Assembly (NCBI RefSeq): GCF_013116825.1
Contig: NZ_JABFNS010000012.1
Span: 29,772-93,771, forward strand
Direction: 5' to 3'
Source: Myxococcus xanthus
GTDB taxonomy: Bacteria; Myxococcota; Myxococcia; Myxococcales; Myxococcaceae
DNA: 64,000 nt
Below are positions 25,355 to 33,785 of the stretch, one piece after another (positions within the stretch are counted from its first letter, which is position 1; each line of letters starts with the position of its first letter). The position numbers and the translations under genes were made by a program. A model generated the notes under the pieces. The model had not been told where the DNA came from, made no database searches, and saw nothing but the letters and a program-made list of their open reading frames with translations.

Positions 25355-27787
25355 ATGCGGGCGGAGGTGGAGTTCCTGAGTGGCATGGCGCGCGGCTTCA
25401 AGGGGCGCGCGCACGATGTCCTGGATGGGCATCAGCGGCCCGTGTCCGTCCACGTCACGAACGTGGCTCCGGGCCGGCTCCTCATCCGAGGCGCGGCGGA
25501 GGATTCCAAGACGCTGCGCCAGTTGCTGGGCTGGTTGGAGTCCCGCCCCGAAGTCCAGGTGGCCACGTGTCAGCGGAGCACGGGCCTGGTCAAGGTGCAC
25601 TACCAGGAGTCCCCGCGCTTCCCTGGCGCGTTCGCGCTGCGGGTGCGGGACTTCGCCTTCACGTTGCACCAGCTTCCGCCCAAGCCGTTCCAGGTGGAGC
25701 TGCTGCACGCAGTGCCCGGGCGCGTGCGCCTGCACGTCCGGGGGCTCGAGGACGACGACATCCTCAAGCTGGCGGCCTGGGCCGCGACGCTGGCGGGGGT
25801 GCACAAGGCGAGCGCCTCGCCGGCCATCCATTCGCTGGTGGTGAGCTTCGACCCGGAGATGCTCAACGCGAGCCAGTTGATGGTGGCCCTGCGCGCGAGC
25901 GACCCGTCCACCTGGCCCGCCGCGCCCGAGCCGCCCCGGCGGGAATGGGCCGCCACGGTCTTCAATTCGGCGGTGCTCGCCGCGTGCGTCGTGAATGCGG
26001 CGCCCATGCCCGTGTTGGCCGCGGGCGTCGCGTTGACGAGCCTGCCGCTGGCACAGCGCGCCTTCCAGTCGGTCGCGGAGCGGCGCATCACCGTGGACCT
26101 GCTCGACCTGGTGGCGGTGGGGGTATCCCTGGCCACGGGGCAGGTGCGGACCGCGGCGCTCATCACCTCCCTGCTGGGCATTGGCGACTTGTTGATTGAG
26201 CGCAGCGCGGACCGCGCCCGGTCCGCCATCTCCCGGTTGATGCGGCTGGAGGTGCTGTACGCCTGGCGGCTGCGGGTGGACGGAGAGGTGGAGCAGGTCC
26301 GGGCGGACCGGCTCAAGGAGGGCGACCTCATCATCGTGCACGCGGGGGAGAGCGTGCCCGCCGACGGGACGGTGGTGGCCGGCACCGCGTGGGTGGATGA
26401 GAAGGCGCTCACGGGTGAATCAGAGCCCCGGGTCCGCGAGGCGGGAGACCGCGTGCTGGCCGCGTCCGTGGTGGGCGAGGGCAGCCTGCGGGTGCGGGTG
26501 GTGCGCGCGGGCGTGGAGACCACGGCGGCCAAGATTCTCCACATCCTCGAAGGCGCAGGCGCCAAGCCCATGACGCTTCAGGCGAAGGTGGACTCGGTGG
26601 CGAACGGCGTTGTGCTGCCGACCTTCGGGCTCGCCGCGGCGACGGGGCTGTGGACGCGCGAGGCGTCACGGCCCATCAGCATCCTCATCACGGATTTCGG
26701 GACGGGGGTCCGCATCGTCGTGCCGGCGAGCGCGCTGGTGGCGATGACGCTCGCGGCGCGCCAGGGCATCCTCATCAAGGGGGCGCAGTACCTGGAGCGG
26801 CTGGCGCAGGCGGACACCATCGTCTTCGACAAGACGGGCACGCTGACCTTGGGTGTCCCGGAAGTGGTGGACGTCATTCCCGCGCGGGGCTGGGACGCGC
26901 GCGAGGTGCTGTCGCTGAGCGCCGCCGCCGAGCTGCGTCAGTCTCATCCCGTGGCGGAGGCGGTGCGCCAGCATGCCCAGGCGCAAGGCGTGGAGGTGCC
27001 GCAGCCCGAGGCGGGACTGGAGGAGTTCGTCCTGGGGCGGGGCGTCTGCGCCCAGGTGAAGGGGCGCCGCGTCTGTGTGGGCAGCGCGCGCTGGATGCAG
27101 CAGCAAGGTGTGGACGTGGCGGACGCGGGCTCGGCGCTGGCCTGGTCCGTGCCGCGCGATGTCGCCACCCTGTGGGTCACCGTGGATGGCGCGTTGGCCG
27201 GGTGCATCAGCTACGTGGAGACACTGCGGCCGGAGAGCGCGGGCGTGGTGCAGGCCCTGAAGGAGAACGGGCGCCGGCGCATCATGCTGCTGTCCGGGGA
27301 CTCGCCGTCGCGGGTGGCGGAGGTCGCGAGCCGGTTGGGCGTGGACGAGGCCATCGCGGAGCTGCTTCCCGAGGACAAGGCCACGCACGTCCGCGCGCTC
27401 CGGCGCCAGGGACGCATCGTGGCCATGGTGGGGGATGGCATCAATGACGCCCCGGCGCTCGCGCTCGCCGACGTCGGTATCTCCTTGAGGGGGGCGACGG
27501 ACGTGGCGCTGGAGACGGCGGACGTGGTGCTGCTGCGTGGCAGCCTCGATGACCTGTTGCTGGCGTTCGACGCGGGCCGCGACACCCTGGCCCGCGTGCA
27601 CCTGGGGCTTGGGCTGGTGCTGGTGCCCAATGCCGTGGCCATGGTGCTCGCGGCGCTGGGGTGGCTGCCGCCTGTCGCCGCCGCCGTCATCAACAACGGC
27701 TCCACGGTGGTGGCTGGCTTCGCCGCGCTGGCGCCGCTGTTCCGTCAGGCGCGCGCCGCCCAGCGCGAGGATTCCATCACCCACTGA
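25355..27787 (+). CDS. P1B-like cation-transporting P-type ATPase lacking the CPC motif
   Basis: 810 residues from ATG 25355, preceded by GGGGGGC. It has two HMA2-like repeats in the first 190 residues (PVSVHVTNVAPGRLLIRG and FQVELLHAVPGRVRLHVRG), both without CxxC. The catalytic core is complete: TGES near 352, the phosphorylated Asp492 in DKTGTL, and GDGINDAP near 694. In helix 6, where copper and zinc pumps carry CPC, the aligned residues are Phe-Gly-Thr (DFGTGVRIVVP, 447-457). Overall order is that of P1B pumps, but metal choice cannot be inferred. Fourth gene of the operon with EcsC-like and HMA2 proteins. Ends 3 bases from the convergent lipoprotein gene. Confidence 0.9.
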   Translation: MRAEVEFLSGMARGFKGRAHDVLDGHQRPVSVHVTNVAPGRLLIRGAAEDSKTLRQLLGWLESRPEVQVATCQRSTGLVKVHYQESPRFPGAFALRVRDFAFTLHQLPPKPFQVELLHAVPGRVRLHVRGLEDDDILKLAAWAATLAGVHKASASPAIHSLVVSFDPEMLNASQLMVALRASDPSTWPAAPEPPRREWAATVFNSAVLAACVVNAAPMPVLAAGVALTSLPLAQRAFQSVAERRITVDLLDLVAVGVSLATGQVRTAALITSLLGIGDLLIERSADRARSAISRLMRLEVLYAWRLRVDGEVEQVRADRLKEGDLIIVHAGESVPADGTVVAGTAWVDEKALTGESEPRVREAGDRVLAASVVGEGSLRVRVVRAGVETTAAKILHILEGAGAKPMTLQAKVDSVANGVVLPTFGLAAATGLWTREASRPISILITDFGTGVRIVVPASALVAMTLAARQGILIKGAQYLERLAQADTIVFDKTGTLTLGVPEVVDVIPARGWDAREVLSLSAAAELRQSHPVAEAVRQHAQAQGVEVPQPEAGLEEFVLGRGVCAQVKGRRVCVGSARWMQQQGVDVADAGSALAWSVPRDVATLWVTVDGALAGCISYVETLRPESAGVVQALKENGRRRIMLLSGDSPSRVAEVASRLGVDEAIAELLPEDKATHVRALRRQGRIVAMVGDGINDAPALALADVGISLRGATDVALETADVVLLRGSLDDLLLAFDAGRDTLARVHLGLGLVLVPNAVAMVLAALGWLPPVAAAVINNGSTVVAGFAALAPLFRQARAAQREDSITH

Positions 27788-27790
27788 GCA

Positions 27791-28306
27791 TCAGGGCGTC
27801 TGGGGCGCGGCCGCCTGGGGCCTGGGCTTCACGTCCGTGTTCTGGCCTGCCAGGATTTGCCACTGCCCGTTCTCGTGCTTCATCACGTACCGCATCTGCG
27901 TGCGCAGCAGGCCGGGCTCGGTGTCCTGGACACCGGGGGGCAGGCTGGGATGGCCCGTCACCTCGTGCAGGGTGTCGACGATGGCCAGGTCCTCCTGGAT
28001 GAACTGGACCTTGCGCACGGTGACCTGGCTCTGGCTGCCCTTGAAGATGGTGGCGAAGATGCCCGCGTGGCGCTCCTGGATTTCATCGCGGCCTTCGAAG
28101 ACGGTGCCCACGATGTTGATGAAGGCCGCGTCCGGGGCGAAGTCCTTGGACCAGGCCACCGCGTCCTGGCGGTTCCAGGCCTCCGTCTGATCGCTCACGA
28201 GTTGGAGGATGTCCGCCTCCGCTGGCGCCGTGCCGGGGGTCGCGCACGCGGACGCCAGCAGGAGGAGGGGGGCCAGGAAGCGAAGGGGAAGGGCGCGGCG
28301 CATCAT
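27791..28306 (-). CDS. Lipoprotein of the SgcJ/EcaC (DUF4440, NTF2-like) family
   Basis: 171 residues from ATG 28306 (a second ATG follows directly), with AGAAGG 8 bases upstream. The N-terminus has Arg residues, a hydrophobic core and a lipobox LLASAC, predicting a lipid-anchored periplasmic or outer-membrane protein. The mature part (residues about 30-155) has an NTF2-like pattern: SDQTEAWNRQDAVAWSKDFAPDAAFINI ... RHAGIFATIF ... RYVMKHENGQWQILAGQNT. Function of this family is not settled; small-ligand binding is usual. Convergent with the ATPase gene. Confidence 0.8.
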   Translation of the reverse strand: MMRRALPLRFLAPLLLLASACATPGTAPAEADILQLVSDQTEAWNRQDAVAWSKDFAPDAAFINIVGTVFEGRDEIQERHAGIFATIFKGSQSQVTVRKVQFIQEDLAIVDTLHEVTGHPSLPPGVQDTEPGLLRTQMRYVMKHENGQWQILAGQNTDVKPRPQAAAPQTP

Positions 28307-28390
28307 TGGAAGCCTTCTTTCGGGAAAAGCCGGTTGTCGTGTCAGGTCCCATAACACGGCCGGCTTCTCCCGAGCGCCCTTCCCGGAGCC

Positions 28391-28879
28391 TCAGGCCTTC
28401 GCCTTGTCGCCGCGTTCGCCACCGCCGACCTTGATGCGCTTGGGCTGCTCCTCGGACTTCTTGGGGATGCGCACGTTGAGGACGCCGCTCTTGAAGTCTG
28501 CCTGGACGTCGTCGGTATTCACGCCTCGGGGGAGCGTGAAGGTGCGGCTGAACGAGCCATAGTTGCGCTCGTAGGCGTAGTAGCGGTCGCTTTCGTCGCG
28601 GCGCTCTTCTTCCCGCTTGCCGCTGATGGTGAGCCGGTTCTCCGCGAGGGTGATTTCCAGGTCCTTCTCCTCCACGCCGGGGACATCGGCCTTGAAGATG
28701 AAGGCATCCTGGGTCTCCTTCACCTCGAAGTCGGGCACGAAGCCGCCTTCCCGTGTGCCCTGGGGGCCGAGCATCCGGCCGAGGTCGAATCCCAAGAGCT
28801 CCTGCATGCGCTCGAAGGGGTCCCAGCCGCGTGGGGCTCCCAGCATGCCTCCGCCTCTGCGGGCAGGTAGGTCCGCCAT
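28391..28879 (-). CDS. Hsp20 / alpha-crystallin small heat-shock protein
   Basis: 162 residues. The alpha-crystallin domain runs from about 48 to 145: FVPDFEVKETQDAFIFKADVPGV, ENRLTISGKREEE, a YYAYERNYGSFSRTFTLPRGV strand pair, and the C-terminal GVLNVRIPKK with the I-x-I/V type tail. Such proteins form large oligomers and hold unfolded proteins in soluble form without ATP. Very similar in layout to the SP21 stress protein of Stigmatella. ATG 28879 is preceded by AAAGGAGA, a strong ribosome site. No obvious CIRCE element upstream, so control is not apparent from sequence. Confidence 0.93.
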   Translation of the reverse strand: MADLPARRGGGMLGAPRGWDPFERMQELLGFDLGRMLGPQGTREGGFVPDFEVKETQDAFIFKADVPGVEEKDLEITLAENRLTISGKREEERRDESDRYYAYERNYGSFSRTFTLPRGVNTDDVQADFKSGVLNVRIPKKSEEQPKRIKVGGGERGDKAKA

Positions 28880-29023
28880 GATTCCGTCTCCTTTCAGCCC
28901 TGCTCCGTTCGTCGAGGCAGGGGTTCAGGGACTCACGGTAGGGAGACGGTGGCCGAAGGGGAGGCACCGGGGAGCCTGCCGGTGCCTCGTCTCGCGCCTG
29001 GGATGGGCGCCCGGCGCCCCGCG

Positions 29024-30280
29024 TCAGTTCCCTTCGGCGTACTGGCGGCGGTGGTCGCGAATCTCCGTCAGCCGGAAGGCGCCGGGCGACGGCGCCACGG
29101 CCTCGGGCGCATCCGCTGGCAACCTCATCAGGCGCTCGTATTCCTCGATGGAGACGCGCTCGCGCCGGGCGAGCACCGCCTCCAGGTCCGCCTTCGCCAT
29201 CCGCTCGGCGGCCTTCTCGCCCACCGTGCCGGAATAGAATTCGGCCGCGCAGCCGCTGCCATAGGACAGCAGGCCCATGCGCTGTCCCGCCAGCGCGCCG
29301 GCCTCGTGGTGCAGCAGGCCCGCCAGCGCCAGGTAGAGGGACGCGGTGTACACGTTGCCGATGCGCGCGTTGAGCCCCAGTGAAGTCGCCACCTGGGCGT
29401 CATAGCTGGCGGCCGACTTCGCCTGCGCCTCCCGCGACTCCGGCGTCGAAGCCGCCGCGCCCGCCGCATCCTCCAGGTCGCACAGGCGCAGCTGGGTGTG
29501 CGCCTTCCGGGCCATCTTGCAGAAGGGCACGTGGTAGGCGATGCGTGCCAGCTGTTCGCCGGGCAGCGCGTCCGACCAGCGGACCAGGCCCGCCGCCAGG
29601 GCCTTCTCGCGCCAGCCCCGGTAGGCGCCGGACAGGGCCTCCAGGTAGCAGGTGATGGAGTAGTGCCCGTCCACCAGCGCCTCCCGCCGGCCCACGGGCC
29701 GCCAGAAGTCATACACGTCCATGGTGCACACGCCGTTGAGGCCCACGTCCATGGCGAGCAGGTCGGGTTGCTCGGAGACCAGCAGCGCGACCGCGCCGCC
29801 GCCCTGGGTGGGCTCGCCCGCGGTGTGCAGCCCGTAGCGCGCGATGTCCGAGCACACCACCACGGCCACCTTGCCCGCGCCCGCGCCGGACGCAATCCAC
29901 TCCACCGCCGCCATCAACCCGGCGGTGCCGCCGTAGCACGCGTGCTGCGTGTCATAGGTCCGCATGGTGCGTGGCAGCTTCAGCAGGCCCTGCACGTGCG
30001 AGGCGACGGGCTTCGAGTGGTCGATGCCCGTCTCCGTGCCCACCACCAGCATGCCGATGCGGGACGGGTCCACGTCCTGCTGACGGATGAGGCGGGCCGC
30101 CGCGGTGGCGGCCAGGGCCACGGTGTCCTCGCCGGGGTCGGTGACGGCCATCTCCCTGGCGCCCAGGCCCGCCGTGTACTTGGCCGGGTCCACGCCCCGT
30201 GCCCGGGCCAGGTCTTCGATGTCCACGTACCGGGACGGCACCGCGACCGCCAACGCTTCGATTCCCACGCGCTTCTTCAT
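29024..30280 (-). CDS. mvaS: HMG-CoA synthase of the aib operon
   Basis: 418 residues. Thiolase-fold hydroxymethylglutaryl-CoA synthase: condenses acetyl-CoA with acetoacetyl-CoA. The acylated cysteine is Cys115 in QHACYGGTAG, with GTETGIDHSK near 81-90 and YHVPFCKMARKAH later as the His segment. Family length is right. It follows AibC by 49 bases and is the last gene of the aib operon, matching the M. xanthus order. It supplies HMG-CoA, which a dehydratase converts to 3-methylglutaconyl-CoA for AibA/AibB. ATG 30280 has GAGGAG 5 bases upstream. Confidence 0.93.
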   Translation of the reverse strand: MKKRVGIEALAVAVPSRYVDIEDLARARGVDPAKYTAGLGAREMAVTDPGEDTVALAATAAARLIRQQDVDPSRIGMLVVGTETGIDHSKPVASHVQGLLKLPRTMRTYDTQHACYGGTAGLMAAVEWIASGAGAGKVAVVVCSDIARYGLHTAGEPTQGGGAVALLVSEQPDLLAMDVGLNGVCTMDVYDFWRPVGRREALVDGHYSITCYLEALSGAYRGWREKALAAGLVRWSDALPGEQLARIAYHVPFCKMARKAHTQLRLCDLEDAAGAAASTPESREAQAKSAASYDAQVATSLGLNARIGNVYTASLYLALAGLLHHEAGALAGQRMGLLSYGSGCAAEFYSGTVGEKAAERMAKADLEAVLARRERVSIEEYERLMRLPADAPEAVAPSPGAFRLTEIRDHRRQYAEGN

Positions 30281-30329
30281 CGGACTCCTCGATTCCTTGT
30301 CGTGCTCTGGATTCCAGCCGCCGCTTCGC

Positions 30330-31367
30330 TCACGCCTCGGGGGGCACCAGCACCAGCCGGCCCGCCACCTCGCGGTTCTCCAGCCGGAAGTGGGCCTTCG
30401 CGGCCTCGGCCAGGGGCACCGCGTCCGTCACGAACTGCCGCACGCCGCCGGTGGCCGTCAGGCGCAGGGCCTCGTCCAGCTCCGCCTGCGTGGTGGCGTA
30501 GGCCCCCAGGATCTCCAGCTCCTTGACGATGACGAGCCCCGGGTTGAGCTGCACCATCCCCGACTCCAGGTTGCCCACCACCACCACGCGGCCTCCGGGC
30601 GCCATGGACTTCAGCGTCTGGTCGAACGTGGCGCTGCCGACGATTTCGACGGCCACGTCCACGCCCGCGCCCTGGGTGCGCTTGCGGACGTCCGACGCGA
30701 AGTCCAGCCCGCGCGACACGATGACCTCGTCCGCGCCCGCCTCCTTCAGCGCCTGCACCTTCGCCTCGCTGGACGTCACCGCGATGACGCGCGCGCCGTC
30801 CAGCCGCGCGAGCTGCACGGAGGACAGGCCCACGCCGCCACTGGCGCCGGTGATGAGCACCGTCTCGCCCGCGCGCACCTTGCCGCGCGTGCGCACCGTG
30901 TGGACGGCCGTGCCGGTGGTGCAGCACACGGTGGCCGCCTCGTTCCAGGGCAGCGACGCGGGCACCCGGCCCAGTCCGCCGACGGGGGCCACCATGAACT
31001 GGGCGTAGCCACCGGCCAGCTCCTCGCCGAAGAAGCGGTTGTCCGTCTTGCAGAGGCTGTTCCGGCCGCTGCGGCACAGGGCACAGTCGCCACACGACAT
31101 GCGCTGGAGCGTCGCGGCGCGGTCTCCCGTCTTCCAGCCCGGCGTGTCCGGGCCGACTTCAATGACTTCACCCGCGGCCTCGTGGCCAAGAATCGCGGGC
31201 ACGCTGGTGCGGGGCAGGTTGCCTCGGCGGTTGATGACGTCGTGGTAGCAGACGCCACAGGCATGCACGCGCAGGAGGACCTCGCCTCGCCCGGGACGGG
31301 GCATGGGCACGGTCTCCATCTTCAGGTTGCCCGCTTCACCAAAGCTGCGCAGTACGACGGCTTTCAT
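30330..31367 (-). CDS. aibC: Zinc-type dehydrogenase AibC, dimethylacrylyl-CoA reductase
   Basis: 345 residues from ATG 31367, with GGAGG 7 bases upstream; longer frames read through the neighbour. Medium-chain dehydrogenase/reductase fold: a catalytic-domain zinc segment GVCYHD ... GHEAAGEV, a structural zinc loop CGDCALCRSGRNSLC, and the Rossmann loop TGASGGVGLSSV. In M. xanthus AibC reduces 3,3-dimethylacrylyl-CoA to isovaleryl-CoA with NAD(P)H. The assignment depends on operon order (after AibB, before MvaS), because the fold alone does not give the substrate. Confidence 0.88.
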   Translation of the reverse strand: MKAVVLRSFGEAGNLKMETVPMPRPGRGEVLLRVHACGVCYHDVINRRGNLPRTSVPAILGHEAAGEVIEVGPDTPGWKTGDRAATLQRMSCGDCALCRSGRNSLCKTDNRFFGEELAGGYAQFMVAPVGGLGRVPASLPWNEAATVCCTTGTAVHTVRTRGKVRAGETVLITGASGGVGLSSVQLARLDGARVIAVTSSEAKVQALKEAGADEVIVSRGLDFASDVRKRTQGAGVDVAVEIVGSATFDQTLKSMAPGGRVVVVGNLESGMVQLNPGLVIVKELEILGAYATTQAELDEALRLTATGGVRQFVTDAVPLAEAAKAHFRLENREVAGRLVLVPPEA

Positions 31368-31414
31368 CTGGGTGCCTCCGTGCATCTGAATTCGTGGAAG
31401 GGGAACGGCCCGGC

Positions 31415-32155
31415 TCAGGCGCCGACGAGCGCGTCGCGGTAGCCGCGCGGGTCGATGGCGCGAATGGCCGCCACCGTCCGGGCATCCGGAAGCGAGGTGA
31501 CGGACAGCGCTTCGGAGACCTGGAAGGCGAAGCCCGTGCGCTCCGCGATGTGCGCTTCCGAGGCCCAGGGGTGTCGCGCGAGCAGCCGCGCGCCGGACGC
31601 GCCCAGTTCGAACACGCCCAGGTCGGAGATGAGCGTCACCGGCCGGCGCGGATCTCTCGTGGTGGCGACCTGCACCTCCGGCACCAGGTTGCGGCGCGAC
31701 TGGCGCGGCACCAGGAGCACCGGCCGGCGCACCCACTGCCGCAGCGTCGCGGCGCCCGCCACGCCGGGGAACTTCGTCCGCGGCTTGTCCAGGCTGCCGC
31801 TGGCCGTCATGTTGGTGCGGCCCTCGGCATCCACCTCGGCCGCGCCGAAGAAGACGGTGTCCACCCGGCCGCGCCGCGCGTGGTCGAACAGGTCCGGAAT
31901 GGTGATTTCCGCGGACCGGCCATCCAGGTAGCCCAGGTCCTCGGAGGAGGGCAGCAGCGTGGGAATGTCCGGGTCCAACGAGCCCACGCAGGCCAGGTAC
32001 GTCAGGTCCGGCGCGTGCGTCGCGCGCGCCACGGCGATGGCCAGGATGGCCAGCGGTGACGCCACGCCCGTGGCCACCACGCCGCCGTCATCAATCTGCC
32101 GCGCCAGCAGGGAGACCACGGTCTCCGCTGGGGTGATGTCCAGCGTCGCGCTCAT
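31415..32155 (-). CDS. aibB: AibB, methylglutaconyl-CoA decarboxylase subunit (CoA-transferase fold)
   Basis: 246 residues with a class I CoA-transferase beta-subunit fold. In true CoA transferases the catalytic Glu lies in an (S)ENG-type motif; here the corresponding segment reads LTYLACVGSLDP with Cys56. As I recall, the M. xanthus AibB has a cysteine at this same number that is important for decarboxylating 3-methylglutaconyl-CoA. Other family marks are DTVFFGAAEVDAEGRTNMT and the Arg-rich RRPVLLVPRQSRRN. Shares 4 bases with aibA, so the two subunits are translated together. Confidence 0.9.
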   Translation of the reverse strand: MSATLDITPAETVVSLLARQIDDGGVVATGVASPLAILAIAVARATHAPDLTYLACVGSLDPDIPTLLPSSEDLGYLDGRSAEITIPDLFDHARRGRVDTVFFGAAEVDAEGRTNMTASGSLDKPRTKFPGVAGAATLRQWVRRPVLLVPRQSRRNLVPEVQVATTRDPRRPVTLISDLGVFELGASGARLLARHPWASEAHIAERTGFAFQVSEALSVTSLPDARTVAAIRAIDPRGYRDALVGA

Positions 32156-32949
32156 GCCGCCCTCCGCGTCAGCACCGTTTCCAGGAACTCCGCTTCACGG
32201 CCCGTCTCCGCCAGCGACAGGTAGCGGGCCAGCATCCCGTCGTCGTGCGGGTAGAGCCCGGCGCAGCCGGTGGGCAGGGCGCCGCCGGGCGCCAGGACGA
32301 TGCGGTCCACCTGGAAGCCGGGCAGGGTGGCGCGGGGCAGCTTCGCCACCCGCTCCTCCACCGTGGCGATCACCCGCTTCGCCGCGCCCGCCACCAGCAG
32401 GTCCGTGGTCGGGTCTTCCATGTAGAGGTTGCCGCGCTCGTCCGCGGCGCGCGCGTGGAGCAGCGCCACGTCCGGATAGAAGGCAGGCTCCACCGCCACG
32501 CGCAGGCCGGTGAAGGGGTCCTCCACCGTGGGAGGCGGCTCCGTCCGCGCCAGCCCGGACACGTCCGCGTCCGGCGCGGGGATGAAGGGCAGCCCCATGG
32601 ACGCGGCGCGCAGGCGCTGGACGACGCGGTAGCCGTCATGTTCGCGCCAGGCGAGGGTGCCTTGCTCCATGGCCCGCTTGAGGCAGGGCATGGGGCGCAC
32701 GCGGCCCTGGAGGCTCAGCGCGCCGAAGGCGATCTCCAGCCTGCCCAGACAGCCGCCCGCCACCAGGAACTCCGCGGGCAGCGGGTTGGGGAGGGAGATG
32801 AGGCCCAGGTCGCGCTTGCCCTGCGCGATGAGCTCCATCACCAGCGCCATGGGGGCGCGACCCAGCATGAAGCCGCCGGTGGCCAGCGACGCGCCATCCG
32901 GAATGGAGGCCACCGCCTCCTCCAGCGAGCACCAGCGCGCCGTCTTCAT
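32152..32949 (-). CDS. aibA: AibA, methylglutaconyl-CoA decarboxylase subunit (CoA-transferase fold)
   Basis: 265 residues with the class I CoA-transferase alpha-subunit pattern: the early glycine segment GASLATGGFMLGRAPMALV, the central AFYPDVALLHARAADERGN and the C-terminal DDGMLARYLSLAETG. With AibB it forms the decarboxylase that turns 3-methylglutaconyl-CoA into 3,3-dimethylacrylyl-CoA, a step of leucine-independent isovaleryl-CoA synthesis used for iso-branched lipids. Overlaps aibR and aibB by 4 bases each. Confidence 0.9.
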   Translation of the reverse strand: MKTARWCSLEEAVASIPDGASLATGGFMLGRAPMALVMELIAQGKRDLGLISLPNPLPAEFLVAGGCLGRLEIAFGALSLQGRVRPMPCLKRAMEQGTLAWREHDGYRVVQRLRAASMGLPFIPAPDADVSGLARTEPPPTVEDPFTGLRVAVEPAFYPDVALLHARAADERGNLYMEDPTTDLLVAGAAKRVIATVEERVAKLPRATLPGFQVDRIVLAPGGALPTGCAGLYPHDDGMLARYLSLAETGREAEFLETVLTRRAA

Positions 32950-33632
32950 GCGCCCTCCGGATCCGTGCCGGTGGCCGACACGCTCGGCACCATGCGCAAC
33001 GGGGAGGGCCCTGCCTGTCCAGCGGTGTCCCCAGCGGCGGCGAAGGGCGGGAACAACATGCCCACCATGCCGTCGGCGATCTGCTCATCCGTGAGGCGCC
33101 CGTCCGGCTTGAACCACTTGTAGATCCACAGCACCATTCCCAGGAACGAGAAGGCGCCCACCGTCGGGTCCACGGGGCGGATGAGGCCCTGCTGCGATGC
33201 CTGCGAGAAGGCCTCCTCCAGGAAGTCCACGTACTTCTTCTTCCGGGCGTCGATGAAGGCGCGCGTCTCGCCGGTGAGCGTGGCGTGCTCGTGGAGGATG
33301 ATGATGACCTCCTTGCTCCACCCCCGCGTCACCAGCAGGATGTTGTGGCGCATGCACGCGCGAAGCCGCTCCACCGGATTCGCGATGTCCTGCACCCGCG
33401 AGAGGACCTGCTCCTCGAACAGGTCCATCCCGTAGTTCATGATGGCGAAGAGCAGCTGCTCCTTGTTCTGGATGTGGTGGTAGAGGCCCGCCTTCGTCAT
33501 CCGGCACGCGGCGGCGATCTCCTGCATCGACGTGCCCTCGTACCCCCGGTCACAGATGAGCCGCGCCGCCGTTTCAAGGATGGCTCGGTAGCGCTCGCCC
33601 TCGTCCGGCTTCCGTCCTCCGGTGTTCGTCAC
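32946..33632 (-). CDS. aibR: TetR-family regulator AibR
   Basis: 228 residues from GTG 33632, with GGGAG 6 bases upstream. N-terminal TetR helix-turn-helix at about 35-65 (TSMQEIAAACRMTKAGLYHH); the C-terminal all-helical part is the ligand and dimer domain. In M. xanthus AibR senses isovaleryl-CoA and represses its own operon when the product is plentiful. It is the first gene here, with a perfect operator-like palindrome 18 bases upstream of the start, which supports autoregulation of the whole aibR-mvaS unit. Confidence 0.9.
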   Translation of the reverse strand: MTNTGGRKPDEGERYRAILETAARLICDRGYEGTSMQEIAAACRMTKAGLYHHIQNKEQLLFAIMNYGMDLFEEQVLSRVQDIANPVERLRACMRHNILLVTRGWSKEVIIILHEHATLTGETRAFIDARKKKYVDFLEEAFSQASQQGLIRPVDPTVGAFSFLGMVLWIYKWFKPDGRLTDEQIADGMVGMLFPPFAAAGDTAGQAGPSPLRMVPSVSATGTDPEGA

Positions 33633-33650
33633 GTCTGCTCCCTTCTGGAG

Positions 33651-33668
33651 ACCTACCGACCGGTAGGT
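33651..33668. promoter_or_regulatory. AibR operator palindrome
   Basis: ACCTACCG-AC-CGGTAGGT: exact 8-base inverted repeats with a 2-base centre, lying 19-36 bases upstream of the aibR start codon. This arm sequence is typical of operators of TetR regulators of acyl-CoA metabolism (ACCGACCGGT type). Bound AibR would block the operon promoter. Confidence 0.8.
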
Positions 33669-33785
33669 AGCAGCGCCCGACGCGGAGTGTCAATCGCCAA
33701 AGTCGGCCCCCGGGCCGCCGAGCCTCCTAATTTCCCTGCTATTTCAAGGGGTTGGGGAGGGGCTGGCGGTTAGACTCCGCGGGCC

